From assembly GCF_030332225.1 (NCBI RefSeq), contig NZ_JAOWIF010000028.1, forward strand, positions 558,001 to 622,000: a DNA stretch of 64,000 bases, read 5' to 3'. The stretch comes from Citrobacter sp. Cu233 (GTDB lineage Bacteria > Pseudomonadota > Gammaproteobacteria > Enterobacterales > Enterobacteriaceae). Of this stretch, positions 60,458 to 64,000 are shown piece after piece. Position 1 is the first letter of the stretch, and each line of letters begins with the position of its first letter. Below the pieces are notes generated by a model. It did not search any database and was not told where the DNA came from. It saw only the letters and a list, made by a program, of their open reading frames with translations. Both the position numbers and the translations under genes were made by a program.

Positions 60458-60534
60458 GGCTACGTAGCTCAGCTGGTTAGAGCACATCACTCATAATGAT
60501 GGGGTCACAGGTTCGAATCCCGTCGTAGCCACCA
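60458..60534 (+). tRNA. metT: tRNA-Met(CAT), elongator
   Basis: Complete 77-base cloverleaf with encoded CCA; anticodon CAT at 60492-60494; begins GGCTACG, the elongator (not initiator) form. First gene of the metT-leuW-glnUW-metU-glnVX cluster. Confidence 0.97.
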
Positions 60535-60543
60535 TCTTTTTTT

Positions 60544-60628
60544 GCGGGAGTGGCGAAATTGGTAGACGCACCAGATTTAGGTTCTGGCGCCGCAAGGTGT
60601 GCGAGTTCAAGTCTCGCCTCCCGCACCA
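60544..60628 (+). tRNA. leuW: tRNA-Leu(TAG)
   Basis: 85 bases with a long variable arm and encoded CCA; anticodon TAG at 60578-60580. Confidence 0.97.
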
Positions 60629-60650
60629 TTCACCGTAAGCGTTGCACGGA

Positions 60651-60725
60651 TGGGGTATCGCCAAGCGGTAAGGCACCGGTTTTTGATACCGGCATTCCCT
60701 GGTTCGAATCCAGGTACCCCAGCCA
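60651..60725 (+). tRNA. glnU: tRNA-Gln(TTG), copy 1
   Basis: 75 bases, encoded CCA, anticodon TTG at 60683-60685. Identical to the next copy. Confidence 0.97.
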
Positions 60726-60762
60726 TTTTTTCTTCGATAAAGCGGTTCACCGCGACGGTCAT

Positions 60763-60837
60763 TGGGGTATCGCCAAGCGGTAAGGCACCGGTTTTTGATA
60801 CCGGCATTCCCTGGTTCGAATCCAGGTACCCCAGCCA
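60763..60837 (+). tRNA. glnW: tRNA-Gln(TTG), copy 2
   Basis: 75 bases, identical to the copy at 60651; anticodon TTG at 60795-60797. Confidence 0.97.
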
Positions 60838-60858
60838 TCGAAGAATGTGTTAGTATTT

Positions 60859-60935
60859 GGCTACGTAGCTCAGCTGGTTAGAGCACATCACTCATAATGA
60901 TGGGGTCACAGGTTCGAATCCCGTCGTAGCCACCA
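60859..60935 (+). tRNA. metU: tRNA-Met(CAT), elongator, second copy
   Basis: 77 bases, identical to the copy at 60458, with encoded CCA. Confidence 0.97.
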
Positions 60936-60978
60936 TATTAAGATGTATCGGGTTAACCCGGTAAATCCAAAAAATTGT

Positions 60979-61053
60979 TGGGGTATCGCCAAGCGGTAAG
61001 GCTCTGGTTTCTGATACCAGCATTCCGAGGTTCGAATCCTCGTACCCCAGCCA
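60979..61053 (+). tRNA. glnV: tRNA-Gln(CTG), copy 1
   Basis: 75 bases, encoded CCA, anticodon CTG at 61011-61013. Its amber-suppressor form is supE in E. coli. Confidence 0.97.
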
Positions 61054-61089
61054 TATTAAAGAAGTCATCCACTTTGTGGGTGCACCCGT

Positions 61090-61164
61090 TGGGGTATCGC
61101 CAAGCGGTAAGGCTCTGGTTTCTGATACCAGCATTCCGAGGTTCGAATCCTCGTACCCCAGCCA
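61090..61164 (+). tRNA. glnX: tRNA-Gln(CTG), copy 2
   Basis: 75 bases, identical to the copy at 60979; anticodon CTG at 61122-61124. Last gene of the cluster. Confidence 0.97.
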
Positions 61165-61169
61165 TCTTA

Positions 61170-61200
61170 AAAAAGCTCGCTTCGGCGAGCTTTTTGCTTT
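61170..61200 (+). terminator. tRNA operon terminator
   Basis: AAAAAAGCTCGC/GCGAGCTTTTTG hairpin right after the last tRNA. Confidence 0.9.
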
Positions 61201-61205
61201 TCTAA

Positions 61206-61278
61206 CGCCGGGTGACGACAAGCCTTACCCGGCCTACAAGTCATGTAGGCCTGATAAGCGTAACGACATCAGGCGCCA
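61206..61278. repeat. REP units between the tRNA cluster and ubiF
   Basis: GCCGGGTGACGACAAGCCTTACCCGGCC and GTAGGCCTGATAAGCGTAACGACATCAGGC palindromes lie just beyond the ubiF stop codon. Confidence 0.75.
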
Positions 61279-61284
61279 CTCGAG

Positions 61285-62460
61285 CTACAACCCTAGCGCA
61301 TACTTCAATGCCTGGCGTTTCAGCACGCCTGCGCGCTCTGCGGCCATGAGTCCCAGATTACGTATGATGCGCAACGGTTGCAGGTTATTACTGAACCCGG
61401 CGTAGAACAAATCCATGCCACTCTGCATGATGAAATTATCGGTCATGCGGCGATTCTGATAGCGTTTCAGTACTGGCTGGCTAGCCCAGGACTCACCGTA
61501 ACTGCGGGCATTCACCAGCACGTCAATCAGTGCATCGACATCGCGAAATCCCAGATTTACGCCCTGCCCCGCCAATGGATGAATGGTATGTGCGGCATCA
61601 CCGACCAGCGCCAGTCCCGGCTGGACATACTGCAACGCATGACGACGTGTAAGTGGAAATGCGCCTGCCGCCACAGGCAACACGTTACCCAGTCGCGATG
61701 GGAAGTGTTTGCCTATCTCTGTCTGGAGTTGCGCCATGCTTAAGCTTTGTAACTGGCGGATACGCGCCGGGGTGTCGTACCACACCAGCGAGGCCCAGTC
61801 GTCGAACAACGGTAAAAACGCACGCGGACCGTCAGGAGTAAACTGCTGCCAGGTGCTGTCTCCGGGTGCGTTTTCACACTGGACAGTTATCAGCATACAA
61901 GATTGCGCGTACTGCCAGGCATGAAGGCCAATCCCGGCCATTTTGCGTACCTGAGAGTTGGCACCATCAGCACCGATCACCAGCTTCGCGTTGATTTTTT
62001 CACCCTCTGCCAGCTCAAGTTCATGCCGGTCATTATGTCGATGTAAAGAAATCAGCGATGTGGGCACGCGCAACGTAACTTTAGGGTGAACTTCCAGCGC
62101 CTGCCAGAGCGCTTGTTGCAGGACGGTATTCTCCACCATGTAACCCAGCAACGGCAGCTTAAGCTCTGCAGCATCAAACACCACATGAGCATTTTCCCAT
62201 TCCCACGTCTCCAGCCGACGATAAGGATGGCTGCGCATCCCCTGCACCGTATCCCAGACGCCCAGCCCTTTAAGCAGCGATACCGAGGCGGAACTGATGG
62301 CCGAAATTCTCACATCCGGCTGTCCATCAGCCACAAACGGCGCGGGCACAGCATGCTCGATAACCGTTACCGTAAATCCGTGCTGCGCCAGTCCCAGCGC
62401 CAGCGCGCCGCCGACCATCCCCCCGCCGACAATGGCAATTTCCGTTGGTTGATTTGTCAT
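61285..62460 (-). CDS. ubiF: 3-demethoxyubiquinol 3-hydroxylase (UbiF)
   Basis: Flavin monooxygenase that hydroxylates 2-octaprenyl-3-methyl-6-methoxy-1,4-benzoquinol in ubiquinone synthesis. The 391 residues equal E. coli UbiF. FAD motif IAIVGGGMVGGALALGLAQHG, DG motif VIGADGANSQVRK near 165, and LVGDAAHTIHPLAGQGVNLGF near 285. The start is the ATG at 62460; a TTG two codons earlier is not needed. Divergent from miaB. Confidence 0.97.
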   Translation of the reverse strand: MTNQPTEIAIVGGGMVGGALALGLAQHGFTVTVIEHAVPAPFVADGQPDVRISAISSASVSLLKGLGVWDTVQGMRSHPYRRLETWEWENAHVVFDAAELKLPLLGYMVENTVLQQALWQALEVHPKVTLRVPTSLISLHRHNDRHELELAEGEKINAKLVIGADGANSQVRKMAGIGLHAWQYAQSCMLITVQCENAPGDSTWQQFTPDGPRAFLPLFDDWASLVWYDTPARIRQLQSLSMAQLQTEIGKHFPSRLGNVLPVAAGAFPLTRRHALQYVQPGLALVGDAAHTIHPLAGQGVNLGFRDVDALIDVLVNARSYGESWASQPVLKRYQNRRMTDNFIMQSGMDLFYAGFSNNLQPLRIIRNLGLMAAERAGVLKRQALKYALGL

Positions 62461-62605
62461 GGTCAATCATCCTGTTACCTGTATTGTGTAAGTTTACAGG
62501 ATTTTTTACCCCTTGAGGCTGACATCCGTCATACTGGTCACAACCGCGCCAAAGCAGTACACTATGCGCCCTGCATTTCAGCCACAATTTCGCAAGAGCA
62601 AGTCG

Positions 62606-64000
62606 ATGACCAAAAAACTCCATATTAAAACCTGGGGCTGTCAGATGAACGAATACGATTCATCGAAGATGGCCGATCTGCTGGATGCCACTCACGGGTA
62701 TCAACTGACCGACGTGGCGGAAGAAGCGGATGTGCTGCTGCTGAATACCTGCTCAATCCGCGAGAAGGCTCAGGAAAAAGTCTTCCATCAATTAGGTCGC
62801 TGGAAGCTCTTAAAAGAGAAAAATCCCGATCTCATCATTGGTGTTGGTGGCTGCGTGGCTTCTCAGGAAGGCGACCATATTCGCCAACGCGCACACTACG
62901 TCGATATTATTTTCGGGCCGCAAACTCTGCATCGTCTGCCGGAAATGATCAACAAAGTGCGTGGTAGCAATACCCGTAGCCCTGTGGTAGATATCAGCTT
63001 CCCGGAGATCGAAAAGTTCGATCGTCTGCCGGAACCGCGTGCCGAAGGTCCAAGCGCGTTTGTGTCCATCATGGAAGGCTGCAATAAATATTGTACTTAC
63101 TGCGTGGTGCCATACACCCGTGGTGAAGAAGTCAGCCGCCCGGCGGATGATATCCTGTTTGAAATCGCCCAGCTTGCGGCGCAAGGCGTACGCGAAGTGA
63201 ACCTGCTGGGGCAAAACGTAAACGCCTGGCGTGGTGAAAACTACGATGGCACGATCGGTTCGTTCGCCGATTTACTCCGTCTGGTCGCTGCAATCGACGG
63301 CATTGACCGTATTCGATTTACCACCAGCCATCCAATCGAATTCACCGATGATATCGTTGAGGTCTACCGTGATACGCCAGAACTGGTGAGCTTCCTGCAC
63401 CTGCCGGTACAGAGCGGTTCGGATCGTGTGCTGAACCTGATGGGTCGTACCCATACCGCGCTGGAATACAAAGCGATCATCCGTAAACTGCGCGCAGCAC
63501 GTCCGGATATCCAGATTAGCTCCGACTTCATCGTCGGCTTCCCCGGTGAAACCACCCAGGACTTCGAGCAGACCATGAAGCTGATCGCTGATGTCAATTT
63601 CGACATGAGTTACAGCTTTATCTTCTCTGCGCGCCCAGGCACTCCAGCAGCCGATATGGTTGACGATGTGCCGGAAGAAGAGAAAAAACAGCGTCTGTAC
63701 ATCCTGCAGGAGCGCATCAACCAGCAGGCGATGGCCTGGAGTCGCCGCATGCTTGGCACGACTCAGCGTATTCTGGTAGAAGGTACATCGCGTAAGAGCA
63801 TCATGGAGCTGTCAGGCCGTACCGAAAATAACCGCGTGGTGAACTTTGAAGGCACCCCGGAAATGATCGGCAAGTTCGTCGACGTTGAAATTACTGACGT
63901 CTGGACCAACTCCCTGCGCGGTAAAGTCGTGCGTACCGAAGACGAAATGGGATTGCGTATCGCGGAAAGCCCGGAATCCGTTATTGCTCGTACCCGTAAA
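62606..64000 (+). CDS. miaB: tRNA-2-methylthio-N6-dimethylallyladenosine synthase MiaB (3' end beyond window)
   Basis: Radical-SAM methylthiotransferase that modifies A37 of tRNAs reading UNN codons. The window holds codons 1-465 of an expected 474 with no stop. The N-terminal auxiliary [4Fe-4S] cysteines are in [18 protein letters not shown] and GGCVASQEG; the radical-SAM triad is [22 protein letters not shown] and [12 protein letters not shown] are conserved, and a TRAM domain starts near residue 380. The start ATG follows AAGAGCAAGTCG. Confidence 0.97.
   Translation, partial: MTKKLHIKTWGCQMNEYDSSKMADLLDATHGYQLTDVAEEADVLLLNTCSIREKAQEKVFHQLGRWKLLKEKNPDLIIGVGGCVASQEGDHIRQRAHYVDIIFGPQTLHRLPEMINKVRGSNTRSPVVDISFPEIEKFDRLPEPRAEGPSAFVSIMEGCNKYCTYCVVPYTRGEEVSRPADDILFEIAQLAAQGVREVNLLGQNVNAWRGENYDGTIGSFADLLRLVAAIDGIDRIRFTTSHPIEFTDDIVEVYRDTPELVSFLHLPVQSGSDRVLNLMGRTHTALEYKAIIRKLRAARPDIQISSDFIVGFPGETTQDFEQTMKLIADVNFDMSYSFIFSARPGTPAADMVDDVPEEEKKQRLYILQERINQQAMAWSRRMLGTTQRILVEGTSRKSIMELSGRTENNRVVNFEGTPEMIGKFVDVEITDVWTNSLRGKVVRTEDEMGLRIAESPESVIARTRK

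Noticed and set aside
60491-61221. Open frames on both strands across the tRNA cluster
   Set aside because: They repeat the same peptide because they read tRNA genes; no gene is supported.
60458-61278. Integrated element or att site at the tRNA cluster
   Set aside because: No integrase or displaced tRNA 3' copy; repeated tRNA sequences are tandem gene copies.

Overview
The window is chromosomal DNA of an enteric gamma-proteobacterium, most likely a Citrobacter or a close relative. The backbone sucDCBA - sdhBADC - gltA - abrB - nei - pxp genes - dtpD - phrB - kdpFABCDE - pgm - seqA - fldA - fur - chiPQ - glnS - nagEBACD - asnB - tRNA cluster - ubiF - miaB is the E. coli/Salmonella order written in reverse. 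Proteins align almost end to end with the E. coli ones as I remember them. Differences from K-12 are a tcu locus beside fur (as in Salmonella), DUF969/DUF979 genes in the 5-oxoproline cluster, no Rhs or fimbrial genes, and an accessory block next to sucD.

Layout. (1) 2-6968: accessory metabolic block: the end of an acidic amino-acid/dicarboxylate symporter, a secreted glutaminase, a class I fumarase (possibly the mesaconase FumD), a corrinoid adenosyltransferase, a LysR regulator, a stand-alone uroporphyrinogen-III methyltransferase and a PocR-like regulator. I read it as the edge of a B12-dependent glutamate (3-methylaspartate) catabolic island whose mutase and lyase genes would lie left of position 1. 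(2) 7105-18935: TCA genes, with sdhCDAB-sucABCD on the minus strand and gltA divergent, a promoter/CRP region between them, a 111-nt hairpin between sdhB and sucA, and an SdhX-like 3' UTR after sucD. (3) 19013-26475: abrB and the ybgI-pxpBCA-DUF969-DUF979-pcp-nei cluster for making, importing and opening 5-oxoproline. (4) 26765-30593: dtpD, phrB, ybgA, ybfA. (5) 30902-38683: the Kdp potassium pump and its two-component system. (6) 38781-43796: pgm/seqA, ybfF, the LexA-box gene ybfE, fldA, uof and fur. (7) 43927-47452: tcuR (frameshifted near its 3' end), tcuA, tcuB; tcuC is absent. (8) 47504-58268: chitin-sugar and amino-sugar genes (chiQ, chiP, nagE, nagBACD) with several NagC operators, and glnS. 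(9) 58570 to the end: asnB, seven tRNA genes, ubiF and the first 465 codons of miaB.

Connecting themes are glutamate supply and use (symporter, glutaminase, 5-oxoprolinase, glnS, asnB) and the TCA cycle. Small repeats are common: REP/BIME palindromes in many gaps and three ERIC elements, one lying directly against the likely ChiX pairing site in the chiP leader. I saw no prophage, insertion sequence or CRISPR array.
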